Assembly (NCBI GenBank): GCA_003551005.1
Contig: PULR01000039.1
Coordinates: 29,892 to 93,891 of the forward strand
DNA from: Mollicutes bacterium
Lineage (GTDB): Bacteria; Bacillota_I; Bacilli_A; Izemoplasmatales; Izemoplasmataceae
Length of the DNA stretch: 64,000 bases
Direction of reading: 5' to 3'
Part shown: positions 41,230-50,256 of the stretch, one piece after another
Position numbering within the stretch: the stretch's first letter is position 1
Layout of the letters: each line of letters begins with the position of its first letter
The notes under the pieces: model-generated
The model's input: only the letters and a program-made list of their open reading frames with translations
What the model was told of the DNA's origin: nothing
Database searches by the model: none
Made by a program: the position numbers and the translations under genes

Positions 41230-41237
41230 CCGACGAC

Positions 41238-41268
41238 AAATGCAACTCACCGAGTTGCATTTTCTTTT
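41238..41268 (+). terminator. Rho-independent terminator after spoVG
   Basis: An 11-bp stem AAATGCAACTC/GAGTTGCATTT with an ACC loop, followed by TTTCTTTT. Confidence 0.9.
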
Positions 41269-41319
41269 GTGTGTCCCAACGGACGCACAGATATTTTTGA
41301 ATGTGTATGGAGGGATTCC

Positions 41320-42282
41320 ATGGCAACTATCAACGGACTGAAGGTCAAGCTCTTCACTTTGAATGCCAACCGCTCACTGGCACAACGCATCTCAAATTTC
41401 ACCGGCATCGAACTGAGTCGCTGTGATCTGCATCGTTTTGCCGACGGGGAAATCAGCGTAGACATCGAGGAGACTGTTCGAGGACACCATGTGTTCATCA
41501 TCCAGCCGACCCAGCCCCCGGTCAACGAGAACCTCATGGAACTGCTGATCATGATCGACGCTGTGAAGCGGGCATCATCACAAAGCGTCAATGTGGTCAT
41601 GCCGTATTACGGCTACTCCCGCCAGGACCGCAAGTCCGCCTCGAGACAACCCATCTCCGCGAAGCTGGTCGCGAACCTGCTCAGTGTCGCTGGAGCTAGC
41701 CGCGTCATTTCGATGGATTTGCATGCGGGTCAGATTCAGGGTTTCTTCGACATCCCCATCGACAACTTCGTCGGCATGCCGATTCTGGTCGATTATTTCC
41801 GTCGCGAGCTGAACAATAAAGACCTGGTCATCGTCTCGCCCGACCACGGCGGCGCCGTGAGGGCGCGTCGCATGGGGAACGCCATGCACGCCCCCATCGC
41901 CATCATCGACAAAAGCCGGCCGAAACCGAATGAGTCCGAAGTGATGAACATCGTCGGGGATGTCAAAGGACGCACGGCCATTATCATCGACGACCTCATC
42001 GACACCGCAGGCACGATTGCCACCGCTTCGGAAGCTTTGAAGGAAGCGGGCGCCGAAGCAGTCTATGCTGCGTGTACACATCCTGTCCTCTCCCCCCCTG
42101 CGATGCAGCGGATTGAAGAGAGCGAGATTGAGGAAATTGTCTGTACGAACACCATCGAGCTGGGTCCGGACAAGCGTAGCGAAAAGATCGTGCAACTGGA
42201 TGTCGCCCCGCTTCTGGGCCAAGGCATACTCAACATCGTCCAGGACAAACCCTTGAGCAGCCTCTTTGAAACAGATGAATGA
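41320..42282 (+). CDS. prs: Ribose-phosphate pyrophosphokinase
   Basis: Makes PRPP from ribose-5-phosphate and ATP for nucleotide, His and Trp synthesis. The 320-residue product has the flexible-loop YGYSRQDRKSASRQPISAK, the DLHAGQIQGFFDIPIDN metal/substrate region, SPDHGGAVRAR and the PRPP loop IIIDDLIDTAGTIATA. I use ATG 41320 after GGAGGG-like ATGGAGGG; the frame upstream is leader sequence over the spoVG terminator. A strong terminator follows the gene. Confidence 0.97.
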   Translation: MATINGLKVKLFTLNANRSLAQRISNFTGIELSRCDLHRFADGEISVDIEETVRGHHVFIIQPTQPPVNENLMELLIMIDAVKRASSQSVNVVMPYYGYSRQDRKSASRQPISAKLVANLLSVAGASRVISMDLHAGQIQGFFDIPIDNFVGMPILVDYFRRELNNKDLVIVSPDHGGAVRARRMGNAMHAPIAIIDKSRPKPNESEVMNIVGDVKGRTAIIIDDLIDTAGTIATASEALKEAGAEAVYAACTHPVLSPPAMQRIEESEIEEIVCTNTIELGPDKRSEKIVQLDVAPLLGQGILNIVQDKPLSSLFETDE

Positions 42283-42300
42283 CCATCTGGTACGAATAAT

Positions 42301-42337
42301 AACGGACGGCGGTCCAAAGTGACCGCCGTCCGTTTTT
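42301..42337. terminator. Bidirectional terminator after prs
   Basis: A 14-bp stem AACGGACGGCGGTC/GACCGCCGTCCGTT with a 6-base loop and a T-run, between convergent prs and the RDD gene. Confidence 0.9.
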
Positions 42338-42352
42338 CTTTTTATGGAACGA

Positions 42353-43060
42353 TTATTTATCGTCTTCCCAGGGATCGTCATTTGTGCGGGCCTGTTCAAC
42401 CTCGTCTTCGTCGATGAAATCATCCGCGTCATCTTCAAGCCCTTCAATATCCGCCCAGTCTCCGGCTTTTGTAGCTGCTTCTACAAGTTCCTTGTCCGCT
42501 TCATAGCGCACATCCACAACATAGGTTCCGGCAATCAAGTCGTGCAGACCCCGTTCGTCCCCGCGGGCCATGATCATGATGAAAGCAACCAGCATGACGA
42601 TGAACCAGATAAAACCGATCAGTGTGGACACAATCGTATAGGCCCAAAAGCCTGCCAGTGCGAGAAATGCTGCAGGGATACCAATATATAAATCCCAGAT
42701 GGCGATGGCACGAAGAGCATGCGTCTTCAGTGAGGGGTTCACTCCGAATTCATCGATAACCTTGACACTGAGCAGGGCCTTGCCTAACGTCCTGCCGTTC
42801 ATGCGCCAGGGCACGATTGCAAAGTAGATAAATCCGACGATGAAACTGACTACGGCGACAACCAACGTAAAGATAACGAAAGACATCAAGTCTTCACCGG
42901 CGGGATCCATCCCGACGCCAATGGTGATGAACGTATATTGCCCGCCGATAGTCAAGAGCGTTATTGGCAACATAAGGATGAACAGTATGATTTGCAGGAT
43001 GATGTAGTCGACGATCAATGCGACGGTGCGCTCTCCCTTGACTTGCTGTTTGATGTGCAT
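42353..43060 (-). CDS. RDD-family membrane protein
   Basis: A 235-residue membrane protein of the RDD family, whose role is poorly known; some members act as Na+/H+ antiporters. It has the family Arg and Asp in the first helix region (GERTVALIVDYIIL), RMNGRTLGKALLSVKVID, and RGLHDLIAGTYVV. Four hydrophobic segments lie at about residues 14-38, 59-85, 118-140 and 143-166. A strongly acidic C-terminal tail of ~45 residues follows. No clear operon partner: the exporter gene ends 109 bases upstream. A second RDD-like protein is at 50257-51012. Confidence 0.85.
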   Translation of the reverse strand: MHIKQQVKGERTVALIVDYIILQIILFILMLPITLLTIGGQYTFITIGVGMDPAGEDLMSFVIFTLVVAVVSFIVGFIYFAIVPWRMNGRTLGKALLSVKVIDEFGVNPSLKTHALRAIAIWDLYIGIPAAFLALAGFWAYTIVSTLIGFIWFIVMLVAFIMIMARGDERGLHDLIAGTYVVDVRYEADKELVEAATKAGDWADIEGLEDDADDFIDEDEVEQARTNDDPWEDDK

Positions 43061-43169
43061 AGTGAGGCCTCCTTTATCTTGACAAGATGCTCGTTGCAGG
43101 GAAGGTCCGGAAGGTGCGGGTCAAAAGTTTTAGTATTGATGAATTCCAGATGTCCTGTCTATGTAAGCA

Positions 43170-45425
43170 TTAGTCGTTTCGAAGCGCTTCGATCGGTTGT
43201 TTACGGCTTGCGATGACGGAAGGGATCAGGCCGCTGATGACCGCGATAAGGATACTGATGAAGACGGCGAGGGCTAACAATCCCCCATCGATGCTGAACA
43301 GCGGACCCTCAGGAATGTCGCCGAACTGTCGGCTCAGCAGATCGTGCAGCCAATCATGCAGCAACGTGTTCGCGATGAGGACGAAGACGATGCTGAGCAC
43401 AACGCTGATGAGACCGGCACTCAAGCCGATCATCGTTGTCTCGCCAGCGAATATGCGCCGGATGTCCTTTCGTGTGCCGCCCATGGCCCGGATCAGGCCG
43501 ATCTCCCGAGTGCGCTCGAGAACGCTGATGTAGAGGATCATCAACAACATCAACCCGGCCGTGACGACCGCGACCGCGACAATGGCGTTGAAGAGGAACT
43601 GGGCGATATAGGTGAAAAGCACCGCGATGCCCCCGAAGGGATTAAAGGCAATCTGGGTGGTCTCCCGGACTTGGTAACCGTCATCCTCGATGGCGCGGAT
43701 GATCGAGGTCTTCTCATCAACGTGTTCATCGGCGAGATATCCAATCGCCTGAAGGCTGTACTGCGGCGTGGAACCGCCCGCTTCATCCGGGGCGTATCCC
43801 TGGGGGTGGCTGCCGATGCTTTCGAGGAAGCTGCCGTAGAAGACAGCGCGCTCGATTCTCGGATCCTCGAAGACGCCGACGAGCGTCAGCGTTTCACTTT
43901 CCTCGGGCAGGCTCTCGTCCAACTGCCAGTGAAGAGCTTCATAGTCGTTGCAGAAAAAGGCGGTGTCGTCTTCTTGAAGCGGTTGGTCCCGGTAAGGACC
44001 GAGTGTCTGCAGATGCTCCTCGAAGCCTCCCTCATGATCGAACTCGTCGAAGAAATCTTCCGGAAGACTATCGGGGGATCCATCCCAGTTCTCCTGAATC
44101 CGGCAGGTCTCGCGGACCTGCTGCATCGACGCGGGGCTGTATTGATAGGTTGTGGCCACTTCATATTCGTTTCCTTCAAGGCGCTCCCAGAGTTCTTCAC
44201 TATCCAGATCCGCGTCCCGATAGAAGAAGGATTCCGCCATTGAGAGCGGGATGGCAAACTCATCAGCCGCCTCAGGCAGGCGCCCATCACCCAGAAGCGA
44301 TCCGTAGGATGCTTGTGTCGTCTCGCTCAGCGGTGCGCCGAGGGGGTCGGAGACAACCCGCGGGTCTCGGTAGTCCGCACCGCTGGTCACGTTCCGCAGA
44401 ATACTCAGATTCTGATAGGGAGTGAAGAAGAGGTCCGTGAAATACTCGTGTCTAGCATGGATGGCGTCGAGGAAATCCCCGGGGTCGGTATCGGTGTCGA
44501 CGGCCTGTGTGATGGTGAGTTCAGGGTTCTCCCTCAAGGTCTCGCCTTCGGCTTCAAGACTGTTTCGCACGGTTGTGAACAAGGAGTTGACGAGAATCAA
44601 TCCCAGGATTCCCAGGGCCAATCCCGCAGAGATCAATCCGCTGCGCCAGACACGGGAGCGGAGATTGAACCAGGCCAGGCGGAGCCCCTCTTTGAACGCC
44701 AGCGACTTCCGATGGCGTTCACGTCGCAGCGAGATACGTACCCGGGCGTCTTTTTCCGCGCTGTCGCTCTCGACACGACCGTCCCGCAGGTGGATCAGCC
44801 GACTGGCATAGGCTTTCGCCAGCCTCGTGTCGTGGGTCACGACGATGACGAGTTTATCCTGGCCGACTTTCGTGATCAGATCCATAATCTCCCGGCCGGT
44901 CTTCCGGTCGAGGTTGCCGGTCGGTTCGTCGGCGAGAATGATATCCGGATCGTTGATCAGCGCCCGGGCGATGCCCACACGCTGACGTTCGCCGCCCGAA
45001 AGCTGCGTCGGGTTCTTATGGATGTGCGCACCGAGACCGACCTTTTGCAGCATCGCTTCGGCCATCTTGCTCGCCCGGGAGTGATTCGCGCCCGCGAGCT
45101 TGGCGTTCAGCGCGACATTCTCGAGGATCGGAAGATGCTCGATGAGATTGAACTGCTGGAAGATGAAACCGATGTTGTGGTTACGGAAATAGTCCCATTC
45201 GCTTTCTCTGAACTTCGAGGTGAGACGATCGCCAATGACCATATCCCCGCTTGAGGGGCGATCCAGGCCGCCGATGATGTTGAGCAGCGTCGTTTTCCCG
45301 CAGCCGCTCTTGCCGTGTACGAAGACCGTCTCTCCGGCCTCGAAATAGAGCGAGATGTCTTTGAGGGCGTGAAAACCGCGTTTCCCCTGCATATAGATCT
45401 TGTGGACTTCGTGCAGCTTGATCAT
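43170..45425 (-). CDS. Fused ATPase-permease ABC transporter (MacB/FtsX type), second of pair
   Basis: A 751-residue half-transporter. An N-terminal ABC ATPase (residues ~1-225) has Walker A GKSGCGKTT, signature LSGGERQR, Walker B IILADEP and the H-loop VTHD. A basic linker leads to a membrane helix (~265-288), a large acidic extracytoplasmic domain (~290-610) with a few cysteines, and three C-terminal helices with the FtsX-type ERTREIGLIRAMGG motif. Such type VII ABC proteins move lipoproteins, peptides or antibiotics by mechanotransmission. It starts 4 bases after the upstream paralogue ends, so the pair likely works as one heterodimer. Confidence 0.9.
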   Translation of the reverse strand: MIKLHEVHKIYMQGKRGFHALKDISLYFEAGETVFVHGKSGCGKTTLLNIIGGLDRPSSGDMVIGDRLTSKFRESEWDYFRNHNIGFIFQQFNLIEHLPILENVALNAKLAGANHSRASKMAEAMLQKVGLGAHIHKNPTQLSGGERQRVGIARALINDPDIILADEPTGNLDRKTGREIMDLITKVGQDKLVIVVTHDTRLAKAYASRLIHLRDGRVESDSAEKDARVRISLRRERHRKSLAFKEGLRLAWFNLRSRVWRSGLISAGLALGILGLILVNSLFTTVRNSLEAEGETLRENPELTITQAVDTDTDPGDFLDAIHARHEYFTDLFFTPYQNLSILRNVTSGADYRDPRVVSDPLGAPLSETTQASYGSLLGDGRLPEAADEFAIPLSMAESFFYRDADLDSEELWERLEGNEYEVATTYQYSPASMQQVRETCRIQENWDGSPDSLPEDFFDEFDHEGGFEEHLQTLGPYRDQPLQEDDTAFFCNDYEALHWQLDESLPEESETLTLVGVFEDPRIERAVFYGSFLESIGSHPQGYAPDEAGGSTPQYSLQAIGYLADEHVDEKTSIIRAIEDDGYQVRETTQIAFNPFGGIAVLFTYIAQFLFNAIVAVAVVTAGLMLLMILYISVLERTREIGLIRAMGGTRKDIRRIFAGETTMIGLSAGLISVVLSIVFVLIANTLLHDWLHDLLSRQFGDIPEGPLFSIDGGLLALAVFISILIAVISGLIPSVIASRKQPIEALRND

Positions 45426-45429
45426 GTTC

Positions 45430-47373
45430 TCACTCCTTCCTCAAGGCCCGGATGGCGTCCATCCTGGAGGCGAGGTGGGCGGGGAGGATGCCGGCAAGCA
45501 TCGCGTAGAACATGCCGCCGATGATGATTAATGCGATGAGCGGGACGGAGGGTTCCAGCAGGGTGATGTCGATCGAACCACCAGTGATGAGATTGAGGGG
45601 GGCCTGGATGAAATTCGAGAACAGTCGGTTGATACCGATGGCAATCATCACCGACAGCACGGCGCCGATGACACCGCTGATCAGACCGGTGAAACCGGAC
45701 TCCAGCAGGAAAATGGCCCGGATGTTCGCTTGTCGGGCCCCCAGGGCGGTCAGGACGCCGATCTCGCGGATCCGTTCGAGCACGGAGGTGTAGACCACAA
45801 GCCCCACGAGAATCGCCGAGATGATCAGACTGACAGCGGCGATGCCCACCAGCCAGCGAAGTGCGGAGAACATCACCTCATCGATCGTGGAGGTGATTTC
45901 ACCGTGGACGTTGCGCATCACCACGTTCTCCTCGTCCCGGAGCGTGGTGCGAAGCTCGTCGATGTCGGCTTCGTCGTCGATGCCTAGATAAGCGATGGCG
46001 CTGTCGCGGAACCGGGCATCGGGGTGTTCCTGCAGGATGGAGACCAGCTTGTCGTATTCGACGTAGATGAGTGGCTGGAAACGTTCTTCGCTCATGCCGA
46101 CGATCGTGAACGAGTGTGTGTCCTCGGTGGTCTCGAAAGTGATCTCCCTTCCCTCGACCAGTCCGAAGACATAGGCGTAGTCCTCTTCATCCACCATGGA
46201 CTGATTACGCAGGTCCAGGGCGGTTCTCAAAGAGATGACGATTTCGTCGTCCGTTTCCGGCAGGCGGCCGTGCAGAGACCCCTGCCGGTCGAATGCCAGC
46301 GAATCATAAGGAAGCGGTCGGTAATTGACGGAATGGTCGGCTCCGAGATAGCGGGCTTGGTCGGAATGGTCGATGTTGTAGCGTAGATGTTCAATCCCTG
46401 GATAGTCGGAGACGCTCAAGAACGTCGTCTCATCAAGCGCTGTATCCTCCAGGGCATGAATCTGATATTCATCGGGCGGGACAATCTCCCCTACCGTCTC
46501 GCTGATCGAGCCCCGGATACCGAAAACGATGAAGGTCAGCAGGAGGATGGCGATGAATCCGATGGAGACGATGGCTGAAGTAAAGAGTGTCCGGAACATC
46601 CTCGAGAAGATGTTGTTGCTTGCGAACTTCATCAGCATGCCGAACCGCATGCGGGGAGGGTCGAGCAACACCTCCCTGCTGGATTCATCAGCGGACGTCC
46701 CCTCCGCTGAATCCGAGACGATGCGCCCGTCCTCGATGTGGAGAGTGCGCTCGGCGAATGCTTCCGCAAGGTCCTCGTCATGAGTCACGACGAGCACGAC
46801 CTTGTCGGCGGCGTGCTTTTTCAAGTAGGCGATGACTTTCCTGCCCATTTCTTCATCAAGAGCGCCCGTCGGTTCGTCCGCAAGGATGATCTTCGGGTCC
46901 GTCACGAGGGCGCGGGCGATGGCTACGCGTTGCTGCTGGCCGCCGGAGAGCTGCATCGGCTTCTTGTCGACATGGTTGCTCAGACCGATGCGGTCGAGCT
47001 CTTCGCGGGCGCGCATCCGCGCGTCCTTCCTAGGAGTGCCCTGGAAGATCAAGGGGAGGGCGACATTCTGCAGGACGTCCAGATGCTCGATGAGGTTGAA
47101 TTCCTGAAAGATGAAACCGATGTGGTTGTTGCGAAAGGTCGCCCAGTCTTTTCTGGAGAAAGTCGAGGTGTCGACCCCATCAACAAGCACCGAACCCTCC
47201 GTGGGACGATCCAGTCCGCTGATGACATTGAGCAGCGTGCTTTTTCCGCTTCCGCTCTCACCTAAGAGAAACGCAAAGTCCCCCTTTACCAGTGTCAAGT
47301 CGATTCCATTGAGTGCATGCAGATTGTATTCGCCGCTTTTATAGGTGCGGCGAACGTTCTTCACATTCAGCAT
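45430..47373 (-). CDS. Fused ATPase-permease ABC transporter (MacB/FtsX type), first of pair
   Basis: A 648-residue paralogue of the next gene, with the same order: ATPase with Walker [11 protein letters not shown], signature LSGGQQQR, Walker B IILADEP and VTHD; a membrane helix (~275-300); a smaller extracytoplasmic domain (~305-510); and three C-terminal helices with [17 protein letters not shown] start it at ATG 47373 ([14 protein letters not shown]) after AGAGGGGA; a longer frame back to 47445 runs through leader and promoter. The substrate is unknown. Its promoter overlaps the asnS leader on the other strand. Confidence 0.9.
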   Translation of the reverse strand: MLNVKNVRRTYKSGEYNLHALNGIDLTLVKGDFAFLLGESGSGKSTLLNVISGLDRPTEGSVLVDGVDTSTFSRKDWATFRNNHIGFIFQEFNLIEHLDVLQNVALPLIFQGTPRKDARMRAREELDRIGLSNHVDKKPMQLSGGQQQRVAIARALVTDPKIILADEPTGALDEEMGRKVIAYLKKHAADKVVLVVTHDEDLAEAFAERTLHIEDGRIVSDSAEGTSADESSREVLLDPPRMRFGMLMKFASNNIFSRMFRTLFTSAIVSIGFIAILLLTFIVFGIRGSISETVGEIVPPDEYQIHALEDTALDETTFLSVSDYPGIEHLRYNIDHSDQARYLGADHSVNYRPLPYDSLAFDRQGSLHGRLPETDDEIVISLRTALDLRNQSMVDEEDYAYVFGLVEGREITFETTEDTHSFTIVGMSEERFQPLIYVEYDKLVSILQEHPDARFRDSAIAYLGIDDEADIDELRTTLRDEENVVMRNVHGEITSTIDEVMFSALRWLVGIAAVSLIISAILVGLVVYTSVLERIREIGVLTALGARQANIRAIFLLESGFTGLISGVIGAVLSVMIAIGINRLFSNFIQAPLNLITGGSIDITLLEPSVPLIALIIIGGMFYAMLAGILPAHLASRMDAIRALRKE

Positions 47374-47392
47374 CGGATATCCCCTCTGCGGT

Positions 47393-47420
47393 TTGACATT
47401 GTGGGTGAATCGTATATAAT
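47393..47420 (+). promoter_or_regulatory. Promoter of the asnS T-box transcript
   Basis: TTGACA (47393-47398) and TATAAT (47415-47420) with a 16-base spacer. It lies in the 5' leader of the divergent exporter gene. Confidence 0.8.
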
Positions 47421-47426
47421 TAGGGT

Positions 47427-47668
47427 CAGTCAACATCTTAATCATTATAACAAATCGATGAGCGGAAAAGTAGCCTTTTTTGAAGTCCTAGCGAATCCGG
47501 GGTGGTGGAAGCCGGAGACGGAGAATCAGGTGAAGAAACACCGTGAGAGACGGAAGAAGGCAGTAGACCCGTCCGTCGCCCGCGTTAAGGGCTTGAAGCG
47601 CAATTTTATGAATTAAGGTGGCACCGCGGAGCCATCCGTCCTTAAATGATTGTTTAAGGACGTTTTTT
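47427..47668 (+). promoter_or_regulatory. T-box riboswitch controlling asnS
   Basis: The leader has the T-box core AAGGTGGCACCGCGG (47615-47629), an AGTAG element near 47470, a distal-loop-like GGGTGGTGGAAGCC near 47500, and a terminator stem CGTCCTTAAA/TTTAAGGACG (47637-47662) with six Ts. The first bases of the terminator stem can pair with the T-box core to form the antiterminator. I could not settle which triplet is the Asn specifier. Confidence 0.93.
47444..47452 (-). promoter_or_regulatory. Extended -10 promoter of the exporter operon
   Basis: TGTTATAAT on the minus strand. It lies inside the beginning of the asnS leader, so the divergent transcripts would overlap by about 20 bases or more. 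Confidence 0.5.
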
Positions 47669-47688
47669 AAACCAAGAGGAGTGGGAAC

Positions 47689-49062
47689 GTGAAACTGAAG
47701 CAGCTACAAACCGAACATACTGAAAAAGAAGGATCGAACGTCACGCTTGAAGGCTGGGTGCGCAACCATCGTCCCCAGAAGACATTCGGGTTTCTTGATT
47801 TGAACGATGGGACCTGCTTCGAGACGGTGCAGGTCGTCTATGATCAAACGTTAGACAACTTCGATGAGACGCGGAAGATCCGCAACGGCTCCGCCGTCCG
47901 CATTGAAGGCGAGGTTGTGCTGACCCCGAAACGGCCCCAGCCGTTTGAGATCAAAGCGCACGAAGTCGAAGTCGTGGGCGCGGCGGATGCGGACTACCCA
48001 ATCCAGCCCAAGCGGCACAGCCGCGAATTTCTCAGACAGAAAGCCCATCTGCGGCCGCGGACCAATCTGTTCACCGCTGTTTTCCGTATCCGAAGCCTGC
48101 TCACTCAGGCCATCCATGATTTCTTCCAGAGCCGCGGATTCATCCATCTAGCCAGCCCGATCATCACCGCCAACGACGCAGAAGGGGCCGGCGAGATGTT
48201 CCGGGTCACGACCCTCGATCCGAAAGCACCCCCACTGGATGATAGCGGAGCGGTCGATTTCAGCCAGGACTTTTTCGGACGGAAGACGAACCTCACCGTC
48301 TCAGGACAGCTTCATGCCGAAGCATTCGCCCAGGCGTTCCGGGATGTCTACACATTCGGCCCGACTTTCCGGGCGGAAAAGTCCCACACGTCCACCCACG
48401 TCTCCGAGTTCTGGATGGTTGAGCCCGAGATGGCCTTCACCGACCTTCAAGGCAACATGGATGTCTGCGAGGACATGGTTCGCCACCTCATCCGGCAGGT
48501 GCTCAAGCACGCCGACAGCGAACTCGAATTTTTGGACCGTTTCGTGGAGAACGGACTTCTCAGAAGATTAGAAAGGGTCGCCTCGAGCGAGTTCGTCCGA
48601 ATCACGCACACGGAGGCCGTCGACATCCTTGAACAGTCCCGGCAGACTTTCGAGCGTCCTTTCGAAAAAGACTTTGCGAGCGAGCATGAGAAGTATCTGC
48701 TTTCGTATTTCGACGCCCCTGTGTTCGTCACCGACTGGCCGAAGGACACCAAGGCTTTCTACATGCGTCTGAACGATGACAACGAGACGGTTGCGGCAGT
48801 CGATCTGCTTGCGCCCGGCGGTGGTGAAATTGTCGGCGGTTCGCAGAGGGAGGAGCGTTACACCATGCTGAAAAAACGCATGGACGAGATGGGAATCGAC
48901 ACCGAGGAGCTGGATTGGTATCTCCAGCTCAGACGCTTCGGGACCACGCCGCATTCCGGGTTCGGCCTCGGGTTTGAAAGGATGCTGATGTACGTGACGG
49001 GCGTGTCCAACATCCGGGACGTGATCCCCTTCCCGAGGACCCCGAACAATTGCGAATACTGA
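47689..49062 (+). CDS. asnS: Asparaginyl-tRNA synthetase
   Basis: A class IIb synthetase charging tRNA-Asn. The 457-residue product has an N-terminal OB-fold anticodon domain (VTLEGWVRNHR..), motif 2 FGPTFRAEKSHTSTHVSEFWMVEPE and motif 3 HSGFGLGFERMLMYVTG. The residues after motif 2 and the HSGFGLGFER end favour Asn over Asp enzymes. The start is GTG, 7 bases after AGAGGAG. It is regulated by the T-box upstream and stands alone before a terminator. Confidence 0.97.
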   Translation: MKLKQLQTEHTEKEGSNVTLEGWVRNHRPQKTFGFLDLNDGTCFETVQVVYDQTLDNFDETRKIRNGSAVRIEGEVVLTPKRPQPFEIKAHEVEVVGAADADYPIQPKRHSREFLRQKAHLRPRTNLFTAVFRIRSLLTQAIHDFFQSRGFIHLASPIITANDAEGAGEMFRVTTLDPKAPPLDDSGAVDFSQDFFGRKTNLTVSGQLHAEAFAQAFRDVYTFGPTFRAEKSHTSTHVSEFWMVEPEMAFTDLQGNMDVCEDMVRHLIRQVLKHADSELEFLDRFVENGLLRRLERVASSEFVRITHTEAVDILEQSRQTFERPFEKDFASEHEKYLLSYFDAPVFVTDWPKDTKAFYMRLNDDNETVAAVDLLAPGGGEIVGGSQREERYTMLKKRMDEMGIDTEELDWYLQLRRFGTTPHSGFGLGFERMLMYVTGVSNIRDVIPFPRTPNNCEY

Positions 49063-49072
49063 TTTGCCTAAT

Positions 49073-49104
49073 AAAAGCCCCCGAGCATCGACTCGGGGGC
49101 TTTT
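49073..49104. terminator. Bidirectional terminator after asnS
   Basis: A 13-bp perfect stem AAAAGCCCCCGAG/CTCGGGGGCTTTT with a 6-base loop between convergent asnS and the SPFH gene. Confidence 0.88.
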
Positions 49105-49118
49105 AAGATTCGGCCTGC

Positions 49119-50192
49119 CTAGTTCTTGCCTTGTGATTGGGAAGAACTCTGGCTTTTCTTGCTTTTGGACGATTGGGAACCGTATTGGGAGCTTTTCGAA
49201 CCGGATTGCGAGCTTTTCGAGCCGGTTTGGCTGCTTGATGATTTCCCTGTACGTTCCTCTAATGTCCGCTGCGTGTGTTCGGTGTATTCCGGATTTGTCC
49301 TGAAGGCTTCGGAGAGGGTCGAGGCCAGTCCGACCATGCCCTGCATGTCGGAAGGGATGACCAGCTTGGTGGCCTGTCCTTCGGCGACTTTCTCCATGGC
49401 CTTGTAGGCTTCGAGACGCAGGAATGCTTCGTCTGCACCGGCTTCCTTGATGTAGCGGATACCTGTGGCAGTGGCCTCCTGGACCTTGAGAATCGCTTCC
49501 GCTTGGCCTTCCGCTTCGAGTATACGAGTCTGCTTCTCACCGTCGGCCCGCAGGATGCGAGCTTCCTTCTCACCTTCGGCGGTCAGAATCGAGGAGCGTT
49601 TGTTCCCTTCGGCGATGAGGATGGACTGCCGCTTCTCACGTTCGGCGCGCATCTGTTTCTCCATCGCTTCGCGGATGTCTTTTGGCGGGATGATGTTCTT
49701 GACTTCCACGCGGTTGATCTTGATGCCCCAGGGGTCGGTGGCTTCATCAAGGACAGTGCGCATTTTCTCGTTGATGTAGTCACGCGACGTCAGCGAGTCG
49801 TCAAGTTCGAGGTCGCCGATGATGTTACGCAGCGTGGTCGAGGTGATGTTCTCGATCGCCTTGATTGGGTAGTTGACCCCATACGTGTAGAGTTTCGGGT
49901 CGGTGATCTGGAAGAACACGACGGTGTCGATCTGCATGGTGACGTTGTCCTTGGTGATGACGGGCTGAGGGTCGAAGTCGACAACCTGCTCCTTGATGGT
50001 GACTTTTTCCTTGATCCGGTCCACGAACGGCATCAGGAAATGAATCCCGACATCCCAGGTCGTGTAGTAGCCGCCCAGCCTTTCGACGATGTAGCGGTTC
50101 GCCTGCTGGACGATGGTGAAACGGGTCGCGACATAGATCAAGACGACAGCCGCGACGACAATGACAAGAATCAAACCAACTGTTGTTCCCAT
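49119..50192 (-). CDS. SPFH/Band 7 (stomatin-like) membrane protein
   Basis: A 357-residue flotillin/stomatin relative that likely forms oligomers scaffolding membrane microdomains. An N-terminal membrane helix (residues ~4-24) is followed by the SPFH domain (FTIVQQANRYIVERLGGYY... to VKNIIPPKDIREAMEKQM), a long coiled coil with repeated AEGEKEARILRADGEKQTR, and a C-terminal ~40-residue tail made almost only of Ser, Gln, Lys and Gly (SSQSGSKSSQYGSQSS). That tail is unlike most homologues. SPFH proteins often pair with NfeD proteins, and one is encoded just upstream. Confidence 0.92.
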   Translation of the reverse strand: MGTTVGLILVIVVAAVVLIYVATRFTIVQQANRYIVERLGGYYTTWDVGIHFLMPFVDRIKEKVTIKEQVVDFDPQPVITKDNVTMQIDTVVFFQITDPKLYTYGVNYPIKAIENITSTTLRNIIGDLELDDSLTSRDYINEKMRTVLDEATDPWGIKINRVEVKNIIPPKDIREAMEKQMRAEREKRQSILIAEGNKRSSILTAEGEKEARILRADGEKQTRILEAEGQAEAILKVQEATATGIRYIKEAGADEAFLRLEAYKAMEKVAEGQATKLVIPSDMQGMVGLASTLSEAFRTNPEYTEHTQRTLEERTGKSSSSQTGSKSSQSGSKSSQYGSQSSKSKKSQSSSQSQGKN

Positions 50193-50256
50193 AAAATCCT
50201 CCTAGCATGGTGCTTGTATTTTAATGGTGGTTCGGGGTGCTTGTCCACATAGATGC

